A DNA stretch of 6,892 nt from an uncultured Campylobacter sp. Its GTDB lineage: Bacteria; Campylobacterota; Campylobacteria; Campylobacterales; Campylobacteraceae. The notes below the pieces were generated by a model that saw nothing but the letters and a program-made list of their open reading frames with translations, was not told where the DNA came from and did not search any database. The stretch is from NCBI RefSeq assembly GCF_938045775.1, contig NZ_CALIBH010000031.1:1-6892 (forward strand), in the 5' to 3' direction. Made by a program: the position numbers and the translations under genes. Below, one piece after another: positions 1 through 5,688 of this stretch; the stretch's first letter is position 1, and each line of letters begins with the position of its first letter.

Positions 1-339
1 ATTTGCTTTAAAGTCATCGTAGTTCATGCCTTGCTTTTGCACAGCGGTTTTGAGTTGGTCTAAGCTAAGCTTATTTTGATCGGCGATCGCTTTGAGTCTC
101 GCATCGATCTCCGCGTCATTTACCGCGATGCCGCGGCGTTTAATCTCGGATTGTTGAAGCTTTTGCCCGATTAAAATTTCCATCGCGGCTTGCGGCGAAG
201 CGCCCGTTAGTTTTTGAACTTTGGCTAGTTCGTAGCCGGTGATCGGCTCATTATCTACCACGGCGATGACGCCGTTTACTACTTCGGCATTTGCACAAAC
301 AGCACAGATCATTGCGGAAAAAAGCAATTTCTTTATCAT
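1..339 (-). CDS. SurA-like periplasmic chaperone / peptidyl-prolyl isomerase, N-terminal part (runs off left edge)
   Basis: Reading leftward from the ATG at 339, the frame stays open for 113 codons to base 1, so the C-terminal part is missing. Residues 1-18 form a Sec signal peptide: a basic MIKK start, a hydrophobic core, and a probable cleavage site after ANA, giving a mature start at EVVNG. The segment VNGVIAVVDNEPITGYELA just after it is the hallmark opening of SurA-type N-terminal domains. It is followed by amphipathic helices (QAAMEILIGQKLQQSEIKRR) with the spacing usual for SurA_N. Proteins of this family hold outer-membrane proteins unfolded in the periplasm, often with a parvulin domain further on, which would lie outside the window. 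From memory, C. jejuni has such a gene (Cj1289) divergent from gltX2, which supports the call. The alternative is a PEB4/PpiD-like isomerase; the SurA-type opening argues against it. An AAAGG at 350-346 lies 6 bases upstream of the start. Confidence 0.85.
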   Translation of the reverse strand, partial: MIKKLLFSAMICAVCANAEVVNGVIAVVDNEPITGYELAKVQKLTGASPQAAMEILIGQKLQQSEIKRRGIAVNDAEIDARLKAIADQNKLSLDQLKTAVQKQGMNYDDFKAN

Positions 340-367
340 TTTTAACCTTTATTTAGTCTTTTTGCTT

Positions 368-373
368 TATAAT
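368..373 (+). promoter_or_regulatory. Candidate sigma70 -10 box for the gltX operon
   Basis: A perfect TATAAT preceded by a T-rich stretch (TTTATTTAGTCTTTTTGCT) fits Campylobacter sigma70 promoters, which are known for a strong -10 and periodic T-rich upstream DNA instead of a clear -35. No good -35 hexamer is present at 345-350. Transcription would start near 380, leaving a leader of about 44 bases before gltX. This is the only obvious promoter ahead of the gltX-mez-pncB-lipoprotein run. Confidence 0.55.
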
Positions 374-385
374 TACAAGATCGCG

Positions 386-391
386 ATTATA
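386..391 (-). promoter_or_regulatory. Candidate sigma70 -10 box for the SurA-like gene
   Basis: The minus strand reads TATAAT from 391 to 386, a perfect -10 hexamer. Seventeen bases upstream, at 414-409, the minus strand reads TTGCAA, which matches 4 of 6 positions of the TTGACA consensus. Transcription would start near 379 and give a leader of about 40 bases before the ATG at 339. The site is predicted from sequence only. Confidence 0.55.
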
Positions 392-413
392 ACATTAAAT
401 GGTAATTTTTGCA

Positions 414-418
414 AAGGA
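414..418 (+). promoter_or_regulatory. Shine-Dalgarno of gltX (decides its start)
   Basis: AAGGA ends 5 bases before the ATG at 424, normal spacing. An in-frame TTG at 409 would place this motif inside the coding region and has no ribosome-binding site of its own. The ATG also starts the protein at MIVTRFAPSPTG, as expected for the family, so 424 is chosen. Confidence 0.85.
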
Positions 419-423
419 ATTTT

Positions 424-1803
424 ATGATAGTAACTCGTTTTGCGCCGAGTCCTACGGGATATTTACATATCGGCGGACTTAGAACGGCGCTTTTTAGTTA
501 TCTTTACGCTAGAGCAAACGGCGGTAAATTCCTGCTGCGCATCGAGGATACCGATCTGAAGCGCAATTCGCAGGAGGCTGCTAGGGCGATCGAGGAAGCC
601 TTTAAGTGGTGCAATCTGGACTATGACGGGCAGATCGTGTATCAAAGCTCGCGCTTCGATCTTTATAAACAATACATCCAAAAGCTGCTAGATGAGGGCA
701 AGGCATACAAATGCTATATGAGTAAGGACGAGCTGGATGAGCTGCGCGCGCAGCAGGAAGCTCGCAAAGAGCGCCCGCGCTACGATAACCGCTATCGCGA
801 CTTTACCGGCACGCCGCCTGCTGGGATCGAGCCTGTAGTGCGTATAAAAGCCCCGCTTAGCGGCACGATAGAATTTAGTGACGGCATCAAGGGCGAGATA
901 AAATTTAATGCCGCCGATATTTTGGACGATTTCATCATCGCGCGTTCCGACGGCACGCCTACGTACAACTTCACGGTCGTGATCGACGACGCGCTGATGG
1001 GCGTCACGGACGTGATCCGCGGCGACGATCATCTAAGCAACACCCCAAAGCAGATCGTGCTGTATAACGCGCTGGGCTTTAAAATCCCGAAATTTTACCA
1101 CGTCGCGATGATTAACGGCGCCGACGGTAGCAAACTAAGCAAACGTCACGGCGCTACCGACGTGATGGAGTACAAGCGCATGGGCTATCTACCGCAAGCT
1201 TTGCTAAATTTCTTAGTACGTCTGGGCTGGAGCCACGGGGATGATGAAATTTTTAGCATGGAGGAGATGAAGCGATACTTTGATCCTAACCATATCAGCA
1301 AGAGCGCTAGCACTTTCAACCAAACCAAGCTTGAGTGGCTCAATGCGCATTATATTAAAAGTTCAAGCGACGACGAGCTTGCCACGCAGCTTGTGGAATT
1401 CGGCGTCGATATCCGCTCGCACGCGAAAAAACATCTCATCGCGCAGCAGTACAAACAGCGCGCAAAGACGCTAGTGGAGATGGCTGAGGGCATTAAAATT
1501 CTTCTAAATCGCCCGAGCTGCTACGACGAGAAGGCGTATAAGAAATTTGTAACCGAAAGTTCGCTAAGCTTACTCGCAAAATTTGCGGATACTCTAAGCG
1601 CAAATTTAAATGCAAAGGAGTGCGAGGAAAGGACGATGGAGTTTTTGGACGCAAACGGCGCCAAGCTGAAAGACCTGGCTCAGCCTCTGCGCGTTGCGAT
1701 CACGGGAGGAAGCGTTAGTCCGTCGATTTTTGAAATTTGTGAAATTTTAGGAAGCGACGAAGTTAAAACGAGAATTTCAAATTTAATCAAAAAAGGATTA
1801 TAA
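424..1803 (+). CDS. gltX: Glutamyl-tRNA synthetase (class I)
   Basis: A cytoplasmic enzyme that charges tRNA-Glu with glutamate using ATP. The 459-residue product has the full class I layout. It opens with TRFAPSPTG and carries the HIGH-type motif HIGG at residues 15-18, RIEDTD at 39-44, the TPTYNF and IRGDDHLSNTP segments of the catalytic domain, and the KMSKS-type loop KLSKR at 237-241. A helical anticodon-binding domain fills the C-terminal half, ending with the expected LAQPLRVAITG stretch. The zinc-knuckle cysteines of the E. coli enzyme are absent; only C97 remains near that place. Campylobacterota usually carry two GluRS paralogs, one of which charges tRNA-Gln for later GatCAB amidation. 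By remembered similarity this one resembles H. pylori GluRS1, the tRNA-Glu form, but C. jejuni numbering differs. It heads a plus-strand run, with the malic enzyme gene starting 1 base after its stop. Confidence 0.97.
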   Translation: MIVTRFAPSPTGYLHIGGLRTALFSYLYARANGGKFLLRIEDTDLKRNSQEAARAIEEAFKWCNLDYDGQIVYQSSRFDLYKQYIQKLLDEGKAYKCYMSKDELDELRAQQEARKERPRYDNRYRDFTGTPPAGIEPVVRIKAPLSGTIEFSDGIKGEIKFNAADILDDFIIARSDGTPTYNFTVVIDDALMGVTDVIRGDDHLSNTPKQIVLYNALGFKIPKFYHVAMINGADGSKLSKRHGATDVMEYKRMGYLPQALLNFLVRLGWSHGDDEIFSMEEMKRYFDPNHISKSASTFNQTKLEWLNAHYIKSSSDDELATQLVEFGVDIRSHAKKHLIAQQYKQRAKTLVEMAEGIKILLNRPSCYDEKAYKKFVTESSLSLLAKFADTLSANLNAKECEERTMEFLDANGAKLKDLAQPLRVAITGGSVSPSIFEICEILGSDEVKTRISNLIKKGL

Positions 1804-1804
1804 A

Positions 1805-3061
1805 ATGGCTAAAGTAAACGTTGAAGCGGCTTTGAAGTACCACATAGGTGGTAAAATCGGAACGAATGTAAAAACACCATGTGCTACGGCGGAGGATTTG
1901 GCGCTTGCATATACGCCGGGCGTCGCGGAACCTTGTAAGGTGATCGAGAATGATCACGAAGCCGCATTTAAATACACTAATAAAGCCAATCTCGTAGCCG
2001 TCATCACCAACGGCACGGCAGTTTTAGGACTCGGAGATATCGGCGCTATCGCCGGAAAGCCCGTAATGGAGGGCAAGGCGGTTTTATTTAAAAAATTCGG
2101 CGGCGTCGATGCTTTCGATATCGAGATCGACGAAAAAGATCCTAAAAAGATAATTGAAATTTGCAAAGCGCTTGCGCCTACGTTCGGCGGTATAAATTTA
2201 GAGGATATCAAAGCTCCCGAGTGCTTCGAGATCGAGCGCGAGCTGCAAAAAGTCGTCGATATTCCCGTCATGCACGACGATCAACACGGCACCGCGATGA
2301 TTACAGGCGCAGGGCTAATCAATGCAGCCCTCATCAGCGGCAAAAAGATCGAGGATATGAAGATCGTAGTTAGCGGCTCGGGCGCTGCTGGCATAGCGTG
2401 CGCAAAGATGTATCGTAATTTAGGCGCTAAATATATCATAATGCTCGATTCCAAAGGGGTGATCTACAAGGGTCGCACCGATCTTACCGAGCAAAAGAAA
2501 GAATTTGCCCTAGACACCGCAGATCGCACGCTAGAGGATGCGATGAAAGGCGCGGATATGTTTTTAGGACTTAGTAAGCCGGGCGTTTTAACCAAAGAGA
2601 TGGTAAAGACTATGGCGCCGCATCCAATCATTTTTGCGCTTGCAAATCCGGTACCCGAAATCTATCCAAGCGAGGTCGAGGAAGTAAGAAGCGACGCGAT
2701 CGTAGGCACGGGCAGAAGCGACTTTGCAAATCAGATCAATAACGTTTTGGGCTTTCCGTATATCTTCCGCGGCGCGCTTGATGTAAGAGCCAAAAAGATC
2801 ACCGAAAATATGAAGATTGCGGCCGCTCGCGCGATGGCGGATCTTGCTCGTGAAGAGGTTCCTGCAGAAATCCGCAAGATGCTGGGCAAGGATAATTTAA
2901 AATTCGGCAAAGACTACGTGATCCCAAATCCTTTCGATCCACGCGTATTTGCCGTGATCTCGATGGCGGTCGCAAAAGCTGCGGTGGATGACGGCGTCGC
3001 TCGCATCAAAGAGTTCGATGCTGCGGCTTATAAAAAGAGCCTAGAAGCTAAAAAGCTATGA
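1805..3061 (+). CDS. mez: Malic enzyme (malate oxidoreductase, decarboxylating), single-domain form
   Basis: It converts malate to pyruvate and CO2 with reduction of NAD+ or NADP+, linking the TCA cycle to pyruvate and reducing power. The 418 residues hold the whole malic enzyme fold. The catalytic tyrosine is Y36 in YTPGV and the likely catalytic lysine is K91 in PVMEGK. Metal ligands are E133/D134 (NLEDI) and D158/D159 (HDDQHGTA), and the Rossmann loop is GSGAAG at 191-196. The phosphotransacetylase-like C-terminal domain of E. coli MaeB is missing, so this is the short bacterial form. Cofactor preference cannot be read safely. The start is supported by AAGGA at 1793-1797, inside the end of gltX and 7 bases upstream. 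The 1-base gap to gltX indicates co-transcription. From memory, gltX2-mez is also the order in C. jejuni. Confidence 0.95.
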   Translation: MAKVNVEAALKYHIGGKIGTNVKTPCATAEDLALAYTPGVAEPCKVIENDHEAAFKYTNKANLVAVITNGTAVLGLGDIGAIAGKPVMEGKAVLFKKFGGVDAFDIEIDEKDPKKIIEICKALAPTFGGINLEDIKAPECFEIERELQKVVDIPVMHDDQHGTAMITGAGLINAALISGKKIEDMKIVVSGSGAAGIACAKMYRNLGAKYIIMLDSKGVIYKGRTDLTEQKKEFALDTADRTLEDAMKGADMFLGLSKPGVLTKEMVKTMAPHPIIFALANPVPEIYPSEVEEVRSDAIVGTGRSDFANQINNVLGFPYIFRGALDVRAKKITENMKIAAARAMADLAREEVPAEIRKMLGKDNLKFGKDYVIPNPFDPRVFAVISMAVAKAAVDDGVARIKEFDAAAYKKSLEAKKL

Positions 3062-3105
3062 TTTTTTGCTCCTGCGCGAGGCGAGATTAAATTTAAGAGG
3101 CGTAA

Positions 3106-4554
3106 ATGAAAGATTTGGCTTTACTTACCGATTTTTATCAGCTTAGCATGATGCAGGGCTATTTTTTCATAAAGCCCGATCAGACAGCGGTTTTTGACGT
3201 TTTTTATCGTAAAAACCCAAGCGGCGGCGGTTACGCGATATTTTGCGGCTTAAACGAGGTTGTGGATTATATCGAAAACTTAAAATTTAGCGACGACGAC
3301 ATCGCATATCTAAAAAGTCTAAATTTCTTTAAGCCCGAATTTTTGGAATTTCTAAGAGGCTTTAAATTTAGTGGCGAAATTTACGCCATGGATGAGGGGC
3401 AGATCGTATTTCCGCACGAGCCGCTAATTCGCGTCAAGGCAAATATCATGGAGGCGCAGCTCATCGAGACTGCGATCTTAAATACTATAAATTTTCAAAC
3501 TCTAATCGCCACGAAAAGCTCGCGCATAAACTTTAGCGCCAAAGGTGATTCGGTGATGGAGTTTGGCTTGCGCCGCGCTCAGGGGCGAAGTGCGGGTATC
3601 TACGGCGCAAAGGCTGCGATTATAGGTGGCTGCAGCGCCACGTCAAACGTGCTTGCCGCAAAGAAATTTGACGTCCCTGCGATCGGCACCCACTCGCACT
3701 CTTGGATTCAGAGCTTTGATAGCGAGCTGGAGGCGTTTCGCGCCTACGCTAAAATTTATCCGAACAGCACGCTTTTGCTCGTCGATACCTACGATACTCT
3801 CGCAAGCGGCGTGCCGAATGCGATCAAGGTTTTTAAAGAGCTGCGCGCCAGCGGTCATGAGCCGCTTGGAATCCGCATAGATTCGGGCGATCTAGAGTAT
3901 CTGACTAAGCAGGCGCGCAAGATGCTCGATGCGGCGGGCTTTGAGAACGCAAAGATCACCGCATCGAATGATCTAGATGAATACGCGATCGATCAACTCA
4001 AGCTTTTTGATGCCAAAATCGATAGCTGGGGGATCGGCACGAGGCTTATTACGGGCGGAGATAGTTCGAGTCTCGGCGGTGTGTATAAGCTAAGCGGTAT
4101 CGAAAAAGATGGTGAGATCATAGCTAAGATCAAAATTTCAAATGATCCTCGCAAGATCAACAACCCGGGCTACAAGCAGGTCTTTAGGCTCTTCGACAAG
4201 GATAACGGCATGGCGCTTGCCGATCTGATTGCGCTTGATGGAGAGAGCATAGATGAGAGCGTACCGCTTGAAATTTTTCACCCTCTTTACACCTACAAGC
4301 GTAAAATTTTAACGAATTTCAGCGCGCATAAGCTCTTACGTCCCGTTTTCAAGGAGGGCAAATTCGTAGGCGTGCGCCGCACGGTAAGCGAGATCGCGCG
4401 TTTTAGCAAGGAGCAAAAGAGCAAATTTTGGCTCGAGCACCTTCGTAATGTCCATCCGCAGAGCTACAAAGTGGATCTCTCTCAAAAGCTTTGGGATATC
4501 CGAAAATCACTCATCAACGAGTGTAACCTAAATTTAAAGGAGAAATATGTTTAA
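3106..4554 (+). CDS. pncB: Nicotinate phosphoribosyltransferase
   Basis: A cytoplasmic enzyme of NAD salvage (Preiss-Handler route): nicotinate plus PRPP gives nicotinate mononucleotide, usually with ATP hydrolysis. The 482-residue product is of the longer Bacillus/human NAPRT type rather than the roughly 400-residue E. coli type. Visible motifs are TDFYQLSM at 8-15, EFGLRRAQG at 152-160, GTHSHSW at 194-200 (H198 aligns with the conserved catalytic histidine), GIRIDSGDL at 255-263 (phosphoribosyl binding) and GIGTRLITGGDSSSLGGVYK at 309-328. The GIGTRLITGG form favours nicotinate over nicotinamide as substrate. AAGAGG at 3095-3100 sits 5 bases before the ATG. The 44-base gap after the malic enzyme gene holds no convincing terminator, so read-through is likely. 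The stop overlaps the next gene by 8 bases. In C. jejuni, as I recall, upp occupies this slot, so the insert may differ between species. Confidence 0.94.
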   Translation: MKDLALLTDFYQLSMMQGYFFIKPDQTAVFDVFYRKNPSGGGYAIFCGLNEVVDYIENLKFSDDDIAYLKSLNFFKPEFLEFLRGFKFSGEIYAMDEGQIVFPHEPLIRVKANIMEAQLIETAILNTINFQTLIATKSSRINFSAKGDSVMEFGLRRAQGRSAGIYGAKAAIIGGCSATSNVLAAKKFDVPAIGTHSHSWIQSFDSELEAFRAYAKIYPNSTLLLVDTYDTLASGVPNAIKVFKELRASGHEPLGIRIDSGDLEYLTKQARKMLDAAGFENAKITASNDLDEYAIDQLKLFDAKIDSWGIGTRLITGGDSSSLGGVYKLSGIEKDGEIIAKIKISNDPRKINNPGYKQVFRLFDKDNGMALADLIALDGESIDESVPLEIFHPLYTYKRKILTNFSAHKLLRPVFKEGKFVGVRRTVSEIARFSKEQKSKFWLEHLRNVHPQSYKVDLSQKLWDIRKSLINECNLNLKEKYV

Positions 4555-4918
4555 AGTTCTATCGTGTGCCGCTTTGGCGCTAGTTTTGCTAGGATGCGGC
4601 TCAAACCAGCTCCGCCAATCCCCGGATAGCGCTATGAATAAGCAAGCACAGAGCGAAAAAACCATAACTCAAGAGAACGCAAAGACCTTCTATTTTGTCG
4701 ATGACAAGGGCAAAAAGCTATCGCTTAGCTCAAACGACGATTTCAATACCGCCGTGTTAAAGGACGATAGCGGCAAAAGCTACAACCTCAAGCGCGAGCG
4801 TGCCGCCGACGGCATCTATATGGAGAACAAGGACGGAGTGAGCATCCACTTCAAAAAAGGTGAGGGCATAGTGGAGTTTAGCAAATACAAATCCATCCCG
4901 ATCACCGAGGTCAAATAA
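4547..4918 (+). CDS. Small lipoprotein, MliC-like (possible lysozyme inhibitor fold)
   Basis: A 123-residue product with a clear lipoprotein signal: MFKVL, a hydrophobic stretch, then LLGC at 14-17, so C17 would be the lipidated residue. G18 and S19 follow, which does not match the inner-membrane retention signal of E. coli (Asp at +2). Residues 20-46 are a polar, flexible linker. From about 47 to 112 the pattern TFYFVDDKGKKLSLS, then AVLKDDSGKSYNLKRERAADG, then IYMENKDGVSIHFKKGEG, looks like the short beta-barrel of MliC, the membrane-bound inhibitor of C-type lysozyme. ADGIY at 87-91 stands where MliC has SGxxY, and K103/K104 before the glycine resemble the KGDEA lysine region. The mature part has no cysteine besides C17, so the usual MliC disulfide is absent. 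The lipoprotein call is firm; the MliC relation is a pattern judgement. AAGGAG at 4537-4542 lies inside pncB, 4 bases before the ATG, and the 8-base overlap suggests coupled translation. Confidence 0.8.
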   Translation: MFKVLSCAALALVLLGCGSNQLRQSPDSAMNKQAQSEKTITQENAKTFYFVDDKGKKLSLSSNDDFNTAVLKDDSGKSYNLKRERAADGIYMENKDGVSIHFKKGEGIVEFSKYKSIPITEVK

Positions 4919-4932
4919 ATCCTGAAATTTTT

Positions 4933-4970
4933 GGTTAAATTCCGATTTGGCGCCGGAATTTAACCTCTTT
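4933..4970 (+). terminator. Perfect 12-bp hairpin with T-rich tail, probable weak terminator
   Basis: GGTTAAATTCCG at 4933-4944 and CGGAATTTAACC at 4954-4965 are exact reverse complements around a 9-base loop (4945-4953). TCTTTT follows at once. It lies 14 bases after the lipoprotein stop and 30 bases before mqnA, so it probably ends or thins transcription of the gltX operon. The stem is A+T-rich and the T-run is short and interrupted, so partial read-through into mqnA is plausible. On the minus strand the bases after the stem are A-rich, so it is unlikely to work in that direction. The alternative is an operator site for a dimeric regulator. Confidence 0.65.
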
Positions 4971-4995
4971 TCCTGCGCTAAATTCGGAGAAAGTT

Positions 4996-5688
4996 ATGTT
5001 ATTAGGCAAAATCGATTATCTAAATTTGCTCCCATTTCACGTATTTTTAAAATCCCTTCCGCTGCCGTCTTATGTTAAAAAATCTATAGAATTTAAAAAA
5101 GGGGTGCCGAGCAAACTCTGCGCCGATCTTTATTATAGGCGTATAGATGCTGCGGTAATCTCCAGCGTTGAAAGCCGCCGCGAAAAATACCGCAAACTGC
5201 CTCTAGGAATCGTCGCAAAGCGTGAGGTGCTAAGCGTGCTCGTGCGCAAAAACTCGGCGCCCAGGCTCGATCCCGCGTCGATGAGCTCAAATATGTTAGC
5301 TCGCGTGCTGGAACTTAGCGGCGAGGTGCTAATCGGCGATAATGCTCTAAAGGCTCTGCTTTCGCAGGGTAGGGATAAATTCTACGATCTGGGCGAAATT
5401 TGGCAGCAGCGCACGGGCTTGCCCTTTGTTTTCGGGCGGCTGTGCTGCGTGAAAAACGAAAAAGCCTACTCGCGCCTGGCAACGAAATTTTTGCGTTCGC
5501 GCATTAAAATTCCAAGATATATCCTGCAAAGCTACGCCCTTTCGCGCGGCATAAAAGAGCGCGAAATTTTAAATTATCTGAAATTTATCGGTTATGAGAT
5601 CGGCGTCCGCGAGGAGCTGGCGCTGAAAAAATTTATCGCCAAAGCCAAAAAATTAAAATTTAATCCGGTTCAAAAGGAGGAACTATGA
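4996..5688 (+). CDS. mqnA: MqnA-like chorismate dehydratase (menaquinone synthesis, futalosine pathway)
   Basis: MqnA removes water from chorismate to make 3-[(1-carboxyvinyl)oxy]benzoate, the first step of the futalosine route to menaquinone. It belongs to the MqnA/MqnD family with a periplasmic-binding-protein fold. The 230-residue product has the family signs: KIDYLNLLPF at 5-14 with the YLN motif, GVPSKLCADLYYRRIDAAVISS at 36-57 in form, SVLVRK at 80-85, GDNAL at 114-118, DLGEIW at 131-136 and TGLPFVFG at 140-147. The C-terminal part is helical and basic. It has no signal peptide, as expected for a cytoplasmic enzyme. It is shorter than the usual 270-290 residues, mostly between 85 and 110, where the common ESxTS-type segment is reduced to ASMSSNML. 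GGAG at 4986-4989 lies 6 bases upstream. Its stop overlaps the gdhA start in ATGA. From memory C. jejuni has a homolog (Cj1285c) in the same neighbourhood. A non-enzymatic family member is possible. Confidence 0.78.
   Translation: MLLGKIDYLNLLPFHVFLKSLPLPSYVKKSIEFKKGVPSKLCADLYYRRIDAAVISSVESRREKYRKLPLGIVAKREVLSVLVRKNSAPRLDPASMSSNMLARVLELSGEVLIGDNALKALLSQGRDKFYDLGEIWQQRTGLPFVFGRLCCVKNEKAYSRLATKFLRSRIKIPRYILQSYALSRGIKEREILNYLKFIGYEIGVREELALKKFIAKAKKLKFNPVQKEEL
5672..5680 (+). promoter_or_regulatory. Very strong Shine-Dalgarno of gdhA
   Basis: AAAAGGAGG, with AGGAGG at 5675-5680, sits in the last codons of mqnA and 4 bases before the gdhA ATG at 5685. It is the best ribosome-binding site in the window and marks the gdhA start. 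It suggests that gdhA can be translated at a higher rate than mqnA from the same message. Confidence 0.85.

Larger units (their letters stand above)
367..392. repeat. 7-bp inverted repeat containing both divergent -10 boxes
   Basis: TTATAAT at 367-373 and ATTATAA at 386-392 are exact reverse complements separated by 12 bases. Each arm contains the -10 box of one strand. The spacer also includes the small palindrome ATCGCGAT at 380-387, which overlaps the right arm by two bases. The repeat could be a by-product of two consensus -10 boxes facing each other, or a binding site for a dimeric regulator; the sequence alone does not decide. Confidence 0.6.

Noticed and set aside
409..423. TTG start for gltX, adding five residues
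   Set aside because: The good Shine-Dalgarno at 414-418 would be inside the coding region, and the ATG at 424 gives the family-typical N-terminus.
239..427. 62-residue plus-strand open frame over the SurA-like gene and the promoter gap
   Set aside because: It is antisense to the signal peptide and SurA-type opening of the minus-strand gene, has no ribosome-binding site and shows no family features.
463..1032. Minus-strand open frames inside gltX
   Set aside because: They are shadows of the G+C-rich gltX coding strand; their Arg/Ala/Val-rich products have no recognisable domains or start signals.
3046..3067. AGCT-AAAA-AGCT hairpin followed by six T bases at the end of the malic enzyme gene, as a terminator
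   Set aside because: The stem is only 4 bp and is separated from the T-run by ATGA, too weak for an intrinsic terminator; pncB follows closely on the same strand.
3626..3880. Plus and minus open frames within pncB
   Set aside because: They overlap the conserved catalytic region of pncB in other frames and look like shadow translations.
4979..4984. TAAATT as a -10 box for mqnA
   Set aside because: Transcription would begin about 5 bases before the ATG and leave out the ribosome-binding site.
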